Below, piece by piece: positions 27,085 through 36,354 of a stretch of 64,000 nucleotides of DNA (position 1 is its first letter; each line of letters begins with the position of its first letter). The stretch spans positions 1 to 64,000 of the forward strand of contig JACIWX010000010.1 in assembly GCA_014360755.1 (NCBI GenBank). The letters run 5' to 3'. Under the pieces are notes generated by a model, which saw only the letters and a list, made by a program, of their open reading frames with translations, searched no databases and was not told the origin of the DNA. This DNA is from Chloroflexota bacterium (lineage in GTDB: Bacteria; Chloroflexota; Anaerolineae; UBA2200). The translations under genes were made by a program, and so were the position numbers.

Positions 27085-28206
27085 ATGATGAAGAAAAAAG
27101 TAACCAAGTCTGATTGGGATTTGCTCGAACATCTGACTGCTTTGCCTGGCCTCTCCGGGTTTGAGGAGCCCGTGAGACGCTTTATCGCACAGTGCTTGGA
27201 ACAGATCAATGTCCCGTTTGAGGTTGATAGTCTGGGCAATTTGGTAGCTCATATCGCAGGAGGAGGACCCCGCGTGCTCTTTGTGGCGCACATGGATGAA
27301 GTGGGACACGTGGTGTCCAAAATCCGCGCTGATGGCTACTTGAGCATCGAACGCATTGGTGGTGTCTCAGCGGCAGCACTATCTGGACAGCCTGTGCAAG
27401 TTTGGACTGCGAATGGTTTTTTGCCCGGGGTAGTGGGTGTATATCCACAGCATTTGGAAAGGCAGGAGCCTGAACCACCGCCGCGTAGGCCTTTTGTGGA
27501 TATTGGTGTTCGTTCTCGGGAGGAGGCAGTGGCGTGCGGAGTGAAAGTGGGTGCTGTAGTAACGTATGCGCCGAATTTCACCCGCCTGAATCAACGCCTA
27601 ATCCGTAGCAAAGCGCTGGATAACCGGTTAGGGTGTTATTTGCTGCTGCAGTTGGCTATGCAGTGGGGCGAGAAGCGACCCCCTACGGACCTTTTCCTCG
27701 CCTTTACTGTGCAGGAAGAGTCTAATTTACGCGGTGCCGTTCCGGTTGCGCGTGCGGTAGCACCACAATACATTGTCGGCTTGGATGTTACGCTGGCTTT
27801 TGATACTCCAGACTTGGCCCCTTTGGAGCAAAGCGAGGTGGTGTTGGGAAAAGGACCAGCATTGAAAATTATGGATCATTTGCCAGGCAGCCTATACGGC
27901 ACGATTGCCCATCCCGGTTTGCGTGCGCATATTGAGAATATTGCAGCACAAGAGGGCATCCCCTTGCAATACGAAGTGATGATGGGATTGACCACTGCCA
28001 TTTCGCCCTTGGCTTTTATCGAAACGGGCATGGCAGCCATTGGCTTGTCTATCCCCTCGCGTTACAATCATTCGCCAGTGGAAGTGGTGTCTACCGATGA
28101 CATAGAAGCAGCAGCAATGCTCCTACAGGTTTTGGTGGCTTCTCCATGGCCGGAAGAGGCAGGAAAGGGGGAAATCAAGTCTGAACTGAAAGGGGGTGGT
28201 GGCTGA
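27085..28206 (+). CDS. M42-family metallopeptidase (FrvX/endoglucanase M type)
   Basis: Di-metal aminopeptidase of about 373 residues. Metal-site motifs are VAHMDEVG (His and neighbouring Asp), SKALDNRLGCY (bridging Asp), TVQEESNLRGA (catalytic and metal Glu), GLDVTLAFD (Asp) and the final His in SRYNHSPVE. Family members release N-terminal residues from short peptides in the cytoplasm. Two adjacent ATGs (27085, 27088) follow GGTGA; either may be used. Why a peptidase sits in a nucleoside operon is not clear. Confidence 0.88.
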   Translation: MMKKKVTKSDWDLLEHLTALPGLSGFEEPVRRFIAQCLEQINVPFEVDSLGNLVAHIAGGGPRVLFVAHMDEVGHVVSKIRADGYLSIERIGGVSAAALSGQPVQVWTANGFLPGVVGVYPQHLERQEPEPPPRRPFVDIGVRSREEAVACGVKVGAVVTYAPNFTRLNQRLIRSKALDNRLGCYLLLQLAMQWGEKRPPTDLFLAFTVQEESNLRGAVPVARAVAPQYIVGLDVTLAFDTPDLAPLEQSEVVLGKGPALKIMDHLPGSLYGTIAHPGLRAHIENIAAQEGIPLQYEVMMGLTTAISPLAFIETGMAAIGLSIPSRYNHSPVEVVSTDDIEAAAMLLQVLVASPWPEEAGKGEIKSELKGGGG

Positions 28207-28281
28207 GCGAAGATGAATAGTGGGCGTTGTATGGCTTTCGAGGTTTCAATAGAAACCAAACGACAAAAAGGAGGAAGAAAA

Positions 28282-29343
28282 ATGCGTAAGACGGTGTATA
28301 TCTTATTGGTACTGGCACTGTTGGCTACTGCCGTGGCAGCCTGTGGCGCGCCGAAAGCCACTCCAACACCGGAGAAAAAGGCGTTGAAGGTTGTCCTGCT
28401 GATCAATGGGGTGCTGGGCGACAAGTCATTCTTCGACTCTGCGCAGCGCGGTATAGACCGTGCAGTTAAGGAGCTGGGTATCCAAGCCAAGACTATTGAG
28501 GCAGGGACTGACCCAGCGCGGTGGGAAGCAGCGCTGGAGGACGCAGCAGCGACGGAGGATTACGACATCCTCATCTGCGGCACTTGGCAGATGAACGATT
28601 ACCTGGGCAAGGTTGCGCCCAAGTATCCCGACAAAAAGTTCTTCATCTTTGACACCTCGGTAGACTATAGCAAGGGCAACCTGGGTAATGTGTACTCCGT
28701 GCTCTACAAGCAGAATGAAGGGTCGTATTTGGCGGGCGTGTATGCGGCGATGATGACCCAGAAGCCACTGCCTGGGATGAACGACAAGAAGGTCATCGGA
28801 GTGATTGGCGGGATGGACATTCCGGTGATCAATGACTTTATCGTGGGTTACAAGCAGGGCGCCCGCGATGTAGATCCCGAGACGCAGGTCATCGTACAGT
28901 ATTCAGGAGGTTGGAACGACCCCGCCAAGGGCAAGGAGATCACGTTAGCCATGTATGAACAGGGTGCGGACATTGTGTTCAACGTGGCCGGCGGCACGGG
29001 AATGGGCATCTTTGAGGCAGCCGAAGAGCAGAACCGCTATGCCATTGGCGTGGACTCGGACCAGGCGATCATTGTCAAGGATACGGACCCGCAGCAGGCG
29101 GAGCGCATTCTGACCTCGATGTTGAAGAATGTGGACAACTCCCTGTTCCGCGCACTCAAACTGCACCTGGAAGGGAAGCTGGTGTACGGACAGGCAGAGT
29201 ACCTCGGTATTGCTGAGGGTGGTGTCGGCCTGGCAAAGAACGAGTACTATGAGAAGTATACGCCAACGGATGTGAAGGCTAGGGTAGAACAGGCTGAAAA
29301 AGACATCCTGGAAGGCAAGATCAAGGTAGATACTGCCTTCTAG
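28282..29343 (+). CDS. BMP-family nucleoside-binding lipoprotein
   Basis: Substrate-binding protein of a nucleoside ABC importer, 353 residues. The signal peptide MRKTVYILLVLALLATAVAA ends at lipobox cysteine C21, so the protein is lipid-anchored outside the membrane. The mature part has the BMP/Med fold markers (INGVLGDKSFFDSAQRGID, TWQMNDYLGKVAPKYPDKKF, GSYLAGVYAAMM, VNVAGGTGMGIFEAAEE). GGAGG lies 7 bases before the ATG. Homologues such as PnrA and BmpA bind purine nucleosides. The three transporter genes follow. Confidence 0.94.
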   Translation: MRKTVYILLVLALLATAVAACGAPKATPTPEKKALKVVLLINGVLGDKSFFDSAQRGIDRAVKELGIQAKTIEAGTDPARWEAALEDAAATEDYDILICGTWQMNDYLGKVAPKYPDKKFFIFDTSVDYSKGNLGNVYSVLYKQNEGSYLAGVYAAMMTQKPLPGMNDKKVIGVIGGMDIPVINDFIVGYKQGARDVDPETQVIVQYSGGWNDPAKGKEITLAMYEQGADIVFNVAGGTGMGIFEAAEEQNRYAIGVDSDQAIIVKDTDPQQAERILTSMLKNVDNSLFRALKLHLEGKLVYGQAEYLGIAEGGVGLAKNEYYEKYTPTDVKARVEQAEKDILEGKIKVDTAF

Positions 29344-29383
29344 AAGCCGATTGTAGTACAACTAGAAATCGAGTTTGAACCAT

Positions 29384-29416
29384 GGCGAGGCCAGTGGTTC
29401 GGCTGCTGGCCTCGCC
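29384..29416 (+). terminator. Hairpin between the lipoprotein and ABC genes
   Basis: Perfect 11-bp inverted repeat GGCGAGGCCAG and CTGGCCTCGCC with an 11-base loop, 40 bases after the lipoprotein stop. There is no U-run. Such a hairpin commonly protects the abundant binding-protein mRNA or partly blocks read-through to the transporter genes. Confidence 0.55.
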
Positions 29417-29455
29417 TGGGCTAGAGGATGCAAGATCGTTTGTCGCTGGCCCTAT

Positions 29456-29486
29456 TTGACAGCTATCTTTTTGCTTATAGTATATA
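29456..29486 (+). promoter_or_regulatory. Internal promoter for the ABC transporter genes
   Basis: TTGACA (29456-29461) is followed after 16 bases by TAGTAT (29478-29483), which overlaps the alternative TATATA (29481-29486). It lies 37 bases before the ATPase start codon. Together with the preceding hairpin, it suggests the transporter genes can be transcribed separately from the lipoprotein. Confidence 0.55.
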
Positions 29487-29522
29487 TCCACATTTATTGC
29501 AGCCTTTGGTGGGAGCAGAACA

Positions 29523-31067
29523 ATGAGTTCACTGATTGAGATGCGCCAAATTAGCAAACTTTACCCGAATGGCGTTCTAGCCAACGACCGCGTGGATTTC
29601 TCCGTCGAGCGGGGCGAGATCCATGCGCTCGTTGGTGAAAACGGCGCGGGCAAGACCACTCTGATGAAGATCCTCTACGGCATGGAGGCGCCTACGGAGG
29701 GGGAGATATGGCTGCGTGGGCAGCGTGTGCATATCCGTTCGCCTATTGATGCCATCCGACGGGGCATTGGCATGGTGCACCAGAATTTCATGCTTATTCC
29801 TTCCTTTACGGTCGCCCAGAACATCGTCTTGGGCCGAGAGCCCTTAGATCGTGGCTTGGTGAATTATACGGAAGCATTACGCATTACGGAGCAGCTTTCC
29901 AAAGAATACGGGCTAAAAGTTGAAGCGGATGCCACGATTGACAGCATCCCGGTAGGGATGCGACAGCGGGTAGAAATCTTGAAGGCGCTACATTGGGGGG
30001 CGGAGATCCTCATTTTGGATGAGCCTACGGCTGTGCTCACCCCGCAGGAGACACGCGAACTGTTCACGGCGATCCGCAAGCTGACTGAACGGGGTAAGAC
30101 AGTCATATTCATCACCCACAAGTTGCGTGAAGTCAAGGAGATTTCGGACCGCGTTACCGTCATGCGTAATGGGCGAGTAATGGGCACATTAAAAACTGCT
30201 GAAGCAAGCGAAACCCAGATTGCGCGGATGATGGTTGGTCGGGAAGTGTTCATGGTCGTTGACAAGCCGCCTGTGCAACGAGGGGGGGTTGTGTTGCAAG
30301 TCCGTGACCTGACCCATATCGCTGAGACGGGCCACGTTCGTCTGCGCAATATCTCCTTCAATGTATATGCAGGGGAGATCCTTGGCGTGGCTGGGGTCGA
30401 AGGAAACGGCCAGACGGAATTGGTGGAGGTGCTGGCAGGGCTGCGTCCGGCAACTTTTGGCACGGCGATGGTGGATGGTCAATCTTTGCTGAACCATACT
30501 CCGCGCAAAGTGCGCGAACTAGGCGTGAGCCATATCCCAGAAGACCGACTCACCTATGGGGTGGCATTGGATGCAAACGTAGCCGAAAATACGGTGGTGG
30601 ACCGCTATTATCGGCCTCCCTTCACACGGAATGGTTTTCTCAGCGTCGGTTTTATCATGGAGTTTGGCAACGGGCTAATCCGCCAATTCAGCATTATGGC
30701 CCCTGATGCAAGCGTGCCGGTACGCGCTTTGTCCGGTGGCAACATGCAAAAAGTGGTTGTGGCACGCGAGTTCTCCTCTCAACCGCGTTTGCTGATCGCC
30801 GCTCAACCTACGCGCGGCATTGATGTAGGGGCCACAGAGTTTGTCCACCAGCAATTGATCCAGAAACGCTCGGAGGGATGTGCGATCCTCCTGGTTTCTG
30901 CAGATTTGAATGAAGTCATGAGTCTGTCGGACCGCATCGTGGTCATGTACAATGGTGCGATTGTTGGCGTTTTCCCCGATGCCCAGAAGGTTACAGAGGA
31001 AGAGCTAGGGGCATACATGCTGGGGCTGAAGAAGCAAGACCCTGCAGAGATGGAGGCGTATCTATGA
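29523..31067 (+). CDS. Nucleoside ABC transporter, double ATPase subunit
   Basis: 514-residue protein with two fused ABC ATPase domains, like B. subtilis NupO and RbsA. Domain one has the Walker A GENGAGKTTLM and Walker B LILDEPTAVLTP, with a divergent signature (PVGMRQRVEIL). Domain two has the degenerate loop GVEGNGQTELVE and the signature LSGGNMQKVVVAREF, then ATPTRGIDVG-like AAQPTRGIDVG. This asymmetry is normal for the sugar/nucleoside subgroup. It powers import of the substrate bound by the BMP lipoprotein. The end overlaps the first permease by 4 bases. Confidence 0.95.
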   Translation: MSSLIEMRQISKLYPNGVLANDRVDFSVERGEIHALVGENGAGKTTLMKILYGMEAPTEGEIWLRGQRVHIRSPIDAIRRGIGMVHQNFMLIPSFTVAQNIVLGREPLDRGLVNYTEALRITEQLSKEYGLKVEADATIDSIPVGMRQRVEILKALHWGAEILILDEPTAVLTPQETRELFTAIRKLTERGKTVIFITHKLREVKEISDRVTVMRNGRVMGTLKTAEASETQIARMMVGREVFMVVDKPPVQRGGVVLQVRDLTHIAETGHVRLRNISFNVYAGEILGVAGVEGNGQTELVEVLAGLRPATFGTAMVDGQSLLNHTPRKVRELGVSHIPEDRLTYGVALDANVAENTVVDRYYRPPFTRNGFLSVGFIMEFGNGLIRQFSIMAPDASVPVRALSGGNMQKVVVAREFSSQPRLLIAAQPTRGIDVGATEFVHQQLIQKRSEGCAILLVSADLNEVMSLSDRIVVMYNGAIVGVFPDAQKVTEEELGAYMLGLKKQDPAEMEAYL

Positions 31068-32149
31068 AGGAACGTCGCAAACAGGGATGGTTCGAATTTG
31101 CACGGGCTGTAGGAACGATTCTGGCGGCATTGCTCTTGGGGTTCATTATCACCTTATTCGTGAGCAAGGAACCCATTGCGGCTTATCGCGCCTTCCTCCT
31201 GGGCCCGCTGACGCGCACTAACCGTTTTGGCAACTGGATTGAAGAGAGCATTACTTTGACCTTGGTGGGGTTGGCAATTTGCTTGGTATTTCGGGCACGG
31301 CAATTCAGCCTCGCTGCTGAGGGGCAGCTTTACCTGGGTGCCTTGGTATCAGGCTTGGTAGGGTTGTATTTCCAAATGCCCGCTTTGTTGCACGTTTCTC
31401 TGGCTGTCATTGCCGCAGCGCTAGTGGGTTTCTTATGGGGACTGATCCCAGGCCTTTTGAAAGCTTATCTGGATGCTAACGAAATCGTTTCCACATTGAT
31501 GTTGAATGCCATTGCCATCCGGATTTATAACCTCATCCTCACGTACCGTCTCAAGCCCCCGGAAGCTGGATACACGGTCTCCAGGTATTTTCATCCCACG
31601 GCGCTTTTGCCGCGTATTGTGCCTGAGACACGCATTACCACGGCTATTTTCTGGGCGATTGCAGCCGTGTTCGTCGTATATTTCCTCATGTACCGGACGC
31701 CTTTTGGTTACGCCCTACGTATGACTGGCGCCAACATCCGCTTTGCTTACTATGGAGGCATCAATACAAAGAGGGTGATTTATCTGACCATGGCGATTAG
31801 CGGCATTTTTGCCGCGTTGGCCGGCGCGCATCTCTCCATGGGCATTCACCAGCGGGTGATTCTCAACGTCTCGATGGGATTGGGCTTTGAGGGCATTGTC
31901 GTTTCTCTTCTGGCTAGGAATAACCCCTTATTGATACCGGTGACAGCACTCTTCTATGGGTATCTGCGTGCTGGGGCAGACATCATGGAACGTTCCAGCG
32001 ATGTGACGAGGGAGCTGGTCATGGTTATCCAGGCTGTCATTATCTTGCTCGTTACCGCGGAGGGATTCCTCGCCTTCTTGCAGCGCCAGATGCGCATCAG
32101 ACGCGGCGCTGAGCTAGCGGAGGGAAAGGAGGCTGGCGATGTCATTTGA
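31064..32149 (+). CDS. Nucleoside ABC transporter permease 1
   Basis: 361-residue membrane protein with eight to ten hydrophobic segments, of the BPD_transp_2 branched-chain/ribose/nucleoside permease family. FSLAAEGQLYLGAL near residue 85 and ANIRFAYYGGINTKRV are family features, as is the long LSGxFAALAGA-like segment (ISGIFAALAGAHLSMG). It pairs with the next gene to form the membrane channel. ATGA overlaps link it to the ATPase; it overlaps permease 2 by 11 bases. Confidence 0.93.
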   Translation: MKERRKQGWFEFARAVGTILAALLLGFIITLFVSKEPIAAYRAFLLGPLTRTNRFGNWIEESITLTLVGLAICLVFRARQFSLAAEGQLYLGALVSGLVGLYFQMPALLHVSLAVIAAALVGFLWGLIPGLLKAYLDANEIVSTLMLNAIAIRIYNLILTYRLKPPEAGYTVSRYFHPTALLPRIVPETRITTAIFWAIAAVFVVYFLMYRTPFGYALRMTGANIRFAYYGGINTKRVIYLTMAISGIFAALAGAHLSMGIHQRVILNVSMGLGFEGIVVSLLARNNPLLIPVTALFYGYLRAGADIMERSSDVTRELVMVIQAVIILLVTAEGFLAFLQRQMRIRRGAELAEGKEAGDVI

Positions 32150-33116
32150 TGTAGTCTTGAGGAGCATTCTCAGCGCTGCTTTCGTGGGCAGTGTCATTCG
32201 TGTGGCGACACCCATTCTGCTCCCCGCTCTGGGCGGGTTGATTTCCGAGTTGGCTGGTGTAACCAATGTTGCTCTCGAAGGGCTTATGCTCATCGCTGCT
32301 TTAGTGGGGGTTGTAATAAGTGCCTTCACTGGAAACGCTTGGCTTGGTTGTCTGATTGGAGTGGCTTGCAGCGCAGTGGTTGCGATTTTGCTGGCTTATT
32401 TCCACCTCAATCTCAAGGCGGATATTATCCTGTCAGGTCTGGCTATCAATATCGCCTCCTCAGGAGGGACAATTTTTATCCTGTACCTATTGACAAAGGA
32501 TAAAGGTAGTTCGAGCAAATTGGCTAGCCTCAGCCTCCCGCGCATTGCCATCCCTGTGCTCGATGGCATGCCTGTCCTGGGGCCAATGCTCAGCAGACAC
32601 AATGTACTGACCTATGTGGCAGTGCTGTTGGTCTTTCTCATCTGGGTGTTCTTGTACAGGACACGCTTAGGCATCCACATCCGTGCGGTGGGTGAAAATG
32701 CCGAAGCAGCTGGCTCTGTAGGCATTAATGTGCGACGCACACGGTATATTGCGCTGATGCTAAGCGGTGTGATGGCCGGGTTAGGCGGAATCAACATGTC
32801 TATGGGCTACCTTAACATGTTCCAGCGGGATATGACGGCTGGCCGTGGTTTTATCGCCCTAGCAGCCGTTCACTTGGGTAACCGTAGGCCGCTTGGTGTG
32901 GCTTTGGCTTCCCTGTTCTTCGGTTTTGCTGATGCGCTGTCCAACCAGTTGGGGTCGTTGGCTATCCCGCCCCAGTGGGTGCAGATGATTCCCTATGCGG
33001 CTACAGTGCTTGCCCTGGTAGTTTATGCCTTGCAAGGGCGGGCGGCTGCAGTGGAGCGGGCTCGGCGCTTACAGGAGAGACTTCAGGCACACGTAGAAGC
33101 GACAGGCGGAGAATGA
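32139..33116 (+). CDS. Nucleoside ABC transporter permease 2
   Basis: 325-residue permease with about nine hydrophobic helices. GGLISELAGVTNVALEGLML at the N-terminus, AVGENAEAAGSVGINVRRTRY and GRGFIALAAVHLGNRRPLG are typical of NupQ/YufQ-type subunits. The gene starts inside the end of permease 1 and ends in an ATGA overlap with the ADP-ribosylglycohydrolase, so transport and hydrolysis are translated together. Confidence 0.93.
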   Translation: MSFDVVLRSILSAAFVGSVIRVATPILLPALGGLISELAGVTNVALEGLMLIAALVGVVISAFTGNAWLGCLIGVACSAVVAILLAYFHLNLKADIILSGLAINIASSGGTIFILYLLTKDKGSSSKLASLSLPRIAIPVLDGMPVLGPMLSRHNVLTYVAVLLVFLIWVFLYRTRLGIHIRAVGENAEAAGSVGINVRRTRYIALMLSGVMAGLGGINMSMGYLNMFQRDMTAGRGFIALAAVHLGNRRPLGVALASLFFGFADALSNQLGSLAIPPQWVQMIPYAATVLALVVYALQGRAAAVERARRLQERLQAHVEATGGE

Positions 33117-34171
33117 GTGTATCCGCTATGAAAACCCTTCATCATTCACCGCAAGGCGAGCGACTCTATCGTCATATTTTAGGTGGGTTGTTAGGCGAAG
33201 CCCTGGGCGATGCCTGGGGTATGCCAGCCCTATTGACCCCTGAAGAAACTTGGCAGCGGTTTGGAGGTTGGGTAGATCGTTTCTATCCCGGGCCGGCTGA
33301 CCATCCCGTCCATGCTGGATTGCCAGCGGGCCGCGTGACCGATGACACTGAGCAAGCCTTTGCCCTCGCACAAGCCATTATCGCAGATGGTGGGGTGACA
33401 CTCGAGGGTGTGGCACGAGCGATTGTCTCGTGGTATGAATCCGTGGATGGCGATCGTTCTCCTTATATTGGCCCTAGTACCCGAAGGGCAGTACAAGCCA
33501 TCCGACGTGGCGACCCCCTTACTCAGACTGGCCTTAGAGGGGATACCAATGGGGGAGCGATGCGCATCTGCCCAGTGGGATTGATTCACCCCGGTGACGT
33601 ACACGCTGCTGCGCGGGATGCCGCTCTGTCCTGCATTCCTACGCACAACACCCAGGTAGCCGCTTCTGGTGCAGCAGCCGTTGCCGGCGCGATTGCACAA
33701 GCCTTACTCCCCGACTCTACACTGCAGGATATCATCGAGGCAGGCAAACATGCTGCGCATGAAGCGGTGCAATGGGCTGCTCCCTGGATGGGGCCCTCTG
33801 TACCACGGCGCATTGAGCTGGCTGTTGCACTGGCACAAGCGGACAAAACCGAGCGGGAACGGCTCCAGGACCTCTATGACCTCATTGGCACGACGCTAGC
33901 CACTAGCGAATCCGTGCCTGCAGCGTTCGGGGTACTGGTCATGGGCGAGGGGGATTTGTTGCGCACGGCTACCTATGCCGCCAACCTGTCTGGCGATGCT
34001 GACACAGTGGGTGCGATGGCTTGTGCCATCGTTGGTGCCTGGCGTGGGGCGGATGCTTTCCCCAAGGAAGTGATTGCCACGCTCAAGCGTGTGAACCCAG
34101 AGCTGGATTTTGAGGGTGTGGCCTTAGGCTTGTATCGATTAGCAGAGGGAACTATGCCTCCCAAGTCATGA
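33113..34171 (+). CDS. ADP-ribosylglycohydrolase (DraG/ARH family)
   Basis: Hydrolase of 352 residues that cleaves ADP-ribosyl or related N-glycosidic bonds using two Mg ions. LLGEALGDAWGMP, the metal site VTDDTEQAFAL and the C-terminal SGDADTVGAMACAIVGAWRG (second metal site) are all present. The start is the ATG overlapping the permease stop. Coupled to nucleoside transport, it may act on imported ADP-ribose-like or N-ribosyl compounds rather than on protein. MITE copy 4 follows the stop directly. Confidence 0.9.
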   Translation: MSVSAMKTLHHSPQGERLYRHILGGLLGEALGDAWGMPALLTPEETWQRFGGWVDRFYPGPADHPVHAGLPAGRVTDDTEQAFALAQAIIADGGVTLEGVARAIVSWYESVDGDRSPYIGPSTRRAVQAIRRGDPLTQTGLRGDTNGGAMRICPVGLIHPGDVHAAARDAALSCIPTHNTQVAASGAAAVAGAIAQALLPDSTLQDIIEAGKHAAHEAVQWAAPWMGPSVPRRIELAVALAQADKTERERLQDLYDLIGTTLATSESVPAAFGVLVMGEGDLLRTATYAANLSGDADTVGAMACAIVGAWRGADAFPKEVIATLKRVNPELDFEGVALGLYRLAEGTMPPKS

Positions 34172-34173
34172 AC

Positions 34174-34301
34174 GAGGGTGTTGAAAAACCCTTCCAATAT
34201 CATGCTGAACGAAGTGAAGCATCTCCTAGTGCTTGGGAAAATACGGCTAAAGTTACGCGAGATCTTTCGCTTCGCTCAGGTGACAAGATTTTCAACACTC
34301 T
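34174..34301 (+). mobile_element. MITE-like element, copy 4
   Basis: 128-bp copy, left end GAGGGTGTTGAAAAA (one base changed), right end TTTTCAACACTCT. It is flanked by a 7-bp duplication CATGAAC (34167-34173 and 34302-34308). The left duplicate contains the TGA stop of the preceding gene, so the insertion hit the stop region without changing the protein. Confidence 0.87.
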
Positions 34302-34420
34302 CATGAACGGCTATTGCCTTGGGAGATCACTGGCAGGAATCATGTCCTTCAAGATTCTCGACTGTTCTCTTCCTGCCAAGGGCGGGATGTACCTTTGAGA
34401 AAGGCGAAGCATTGTTGACG

Positions 34421-35404
34421 ATGGCGGAACAGAGACAACGCGGTAAAAAACCTTTTCACGTGGTTTCCCTAGGAGATACCGTGGTGGATTTGGTGTTTGA
34501 GATCGAGTGCCTGCCCATCCACCCCGAGACCGTACAGGTCGTGCAAGGGCCTACGCTAGAGCCTGGAGGAGCGGGTAACTTTCTCATCGCCGGCGCTCGC
34601 CTGGGCATGGTTATGCACTGCCATGGCGCGATGGGAGATGACATGTATGGTCATGCGGCGGCCGAGATTTTGGCTCAGGAAGGAGTAGATGTTTCCGGCG
34701 TGGTACATGCCCCTGGCTCGACCTCGACCTTGGTACTGGTATTGGTAGACCAGGCTGGCCAGCATGCTTTTCTGGGGCGCTACGGCGGTGGCGACAAGGT
34801 GCCTTTCTCCGATCTATGGCGAACGCAGATTCAGATGGCTGATGCTTTTTTCCTCGTCGCCTATGCCCTCTTTGAAACGCAAATCTGGGAGGCTACTCCC
34901 TTCGCACTGCAGACCGCACGAGAGGCTGGAGTGCCTATTTTTATGGATCTTGGCCCTGACATGTCCCCAGTCCCGATGGAAACGCGACGCAATGCTTGTG
35001 CACAGTGCACAGTGGTGCTGGGCACGGAAAAGGAAGTGCGCGTCACGACAGGGTTAGAAGAAATAGAAGCTGGAGTAAACGCTCTCTTTGCCTGGGGCGT
35101 GCCCATTGTTGTGGTCAAGCGCGGGGCGCAGGGCTGCCGGGTATATACGCGAGATGAAATGCTGGAAGTGGCCGCCTTCCCTGTAACGTTGCGGGACAGC
35201 ACCGCTGCGGGTGATACCTTTGATGCGGCTTTTATTTATGGCTACTTGCATGGCTATTCACTGCGCGATAGCGCGCTATTTGCCAATGCAGTGGCAGGAG
35301 CCAAGGTGCAAAAAGTAGGCAGCGGTCGGCAGGTGCCAACGGCACAAGAAGTAGTGGATTTGCTGCGTAAGTATCGTGTAGACTTGCCATTTCCCCCTGC
35401 TTAG
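34421..35404 (+). CDS. PfkB-family kinase, candidate pseudouridine kinase
   Basis: Ribokinase-fold kinase of 327 residues. LEPGGAGNFLIAGARLG is the N-terminal glycine motif and DSTAAGDTFDAAF the catalytic motif, with AAGD in place of the common GAGD but the Asp kept. It lies 15 bases before psuG, and PfkB-PsuG pairs (PsuK-PsuG) break down pseudouridine in many bacteria; that is the basis for the suggestion. The start is uncertain: TTG 34412 and 34415 are alternatives to ATG 34421. Confidence 0.8.
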   Translation: MAEQRQRGKKPFHVVSLGDTVVDLVFEIECLPIHPETVQVVQGPTLEPGGAGNFLIAGARLGMVMHCHGAMGDDMYGHAAAEILAQEGVDVSGVVHAPGSTSTLVLVLVDQAGQHAFLGRYGGGDKVPFSDLWRTQIQMADAFFLVAYALFETQIWEATPFALQTAREAGVPIFMDLGPDMSPVPMETRRNACAQCTVVLGTEKEVRVTTGLEEIEAGVNALFAWGVPIVVVKRGAQGCRVYTRDEMLEVAAFPVTLRDSTAAGDTFDAAFIYGYLHGYSLRDSALFANAVAGAKVQKVGSGRQVPTAQEVVDLLRKYRVDLPFPPA

Positions 35405-35419
35405 AGAAAGGAGAAAGTG

Positions 35420-36313
35420 ATGCGTATACGCCCTGACGTGCAACAAGCGCTCGAGAAAGGCGAGGCAGTGGTTGCCCTAGAATCCACGTTGATCAGCCAT
35501 GGCTTGCCATATCCAGAAAATGTGGAAGTGGCGCAGGCGATGGAAGAGGCCGTGCGCAGCGAAGGTGCGATTCCTGCTACCATTGCTATCCTGGGTGGCG
35601 AGCCTGTCATCGGCCTGGATGGGGCGCAAATCGAATATCTGGCGCGCACCCCGGGAGTGCGCAAGTGTAGCCGACGCGACTTGCCTATCATCATGGCAAT
35701 GAAGGGGAATGGTTCCACGACAGTGTGCGCTACTATGACCTTGGCCTGTCGCGCAGGCATCCGCGTCTTTGCTACGGGCGGCATTGGTGGTGTCCATCGT
35801 GGGCATCCCTTTGACGTCTCCGCTGATCTAGAGGAGTTGGCGCGCACGCCTATGATTGTGGTATGCTCTGGGGCAAAAGCCTTGCTCGATTTGGAAGCCA
35901 CCCGTGAACGCCTGGAAACGTTAGGAGTGCCCGTCCTTGGTTATGAAACGGAGCAATTTCCTGCCTTCTATTCCAGAGAGAGCGGATTGGCAGTAGATGT
36001 CTGCGTACAAGAGCCAGAGCAGATAGTTGCGATCGCCCGCGCACGGGACCAACTGGTTTTATCAGCGGCGCTCCTAGTGGTGGTCCCTGTGCCAGCGGCT
36101 GACGAATTGCCACGCGAGGAGGCAGAATCCGCTATTGCACAGGCGGTGCGCCTAGCAGATGAGCAGGGCATACGGGGTGAAGAGGTCACGCCATTCCTGC
36201 TCGCCCGCATTGCTGAGTTGACCGCCGGCCGCAGCCTGCGTGCCAACCGCAGTTTGCTTGTCCATAATGCCCGCGTGGGTGGTCGAATCGCACAAGCCCT
36301 TAGCGCAGGATAA
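35420..36313 (+). CDS. psuG: Pseudouridine-5'-phosphate glycosidase
   Basis: Cleaves the C-C glycosidic bond of pseudouridine 5'-phosphate to uracil and ribose 5-phosphate. The 297-residue protein has VALESTLISHGLPYPEN, the KCSRRDLP segment, GSTTVCATMTLACRAGIRVFATGGIGGVHR (split here over several blocks of the motif) and the SGAKALLDL stretch, all typical. AAAGGAG at 35408-35413 favours ATG 35420 over GTG 35417. The stop TAA shares a base with an ATG at 36313 that is probably not used. Confidence 0.95.
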   Translation: MRIRPDVQQALEKGEAVVALESTLISHGLPYPENVEVAQAMEEAVRSEGAIPATIAILGGEPVIGLDGAQIEYLARTPGVRKCSRRDLPIIMAMKGNGSTTVCATMTLACRAGIRVFATGGIGGVHRGHPFDVSADLEELARTPMIVVCSGAKALLDLEATRERLETLGVPVLGYETEQFPAFYSRESGLAVDVCVQEPEQIVAIARARDQLVLSAALLVVVPVPAADELPREEAESAIAQAVRLADEQGIRGEEVTPFLLARIAELTAGRSLRANRSLLVHNARVGGRIAQALSAG

Positions 36314-36354
36314 TGGACGGCTTGTTATTCTATGAAAAGTCGAAGGAGGCAAAT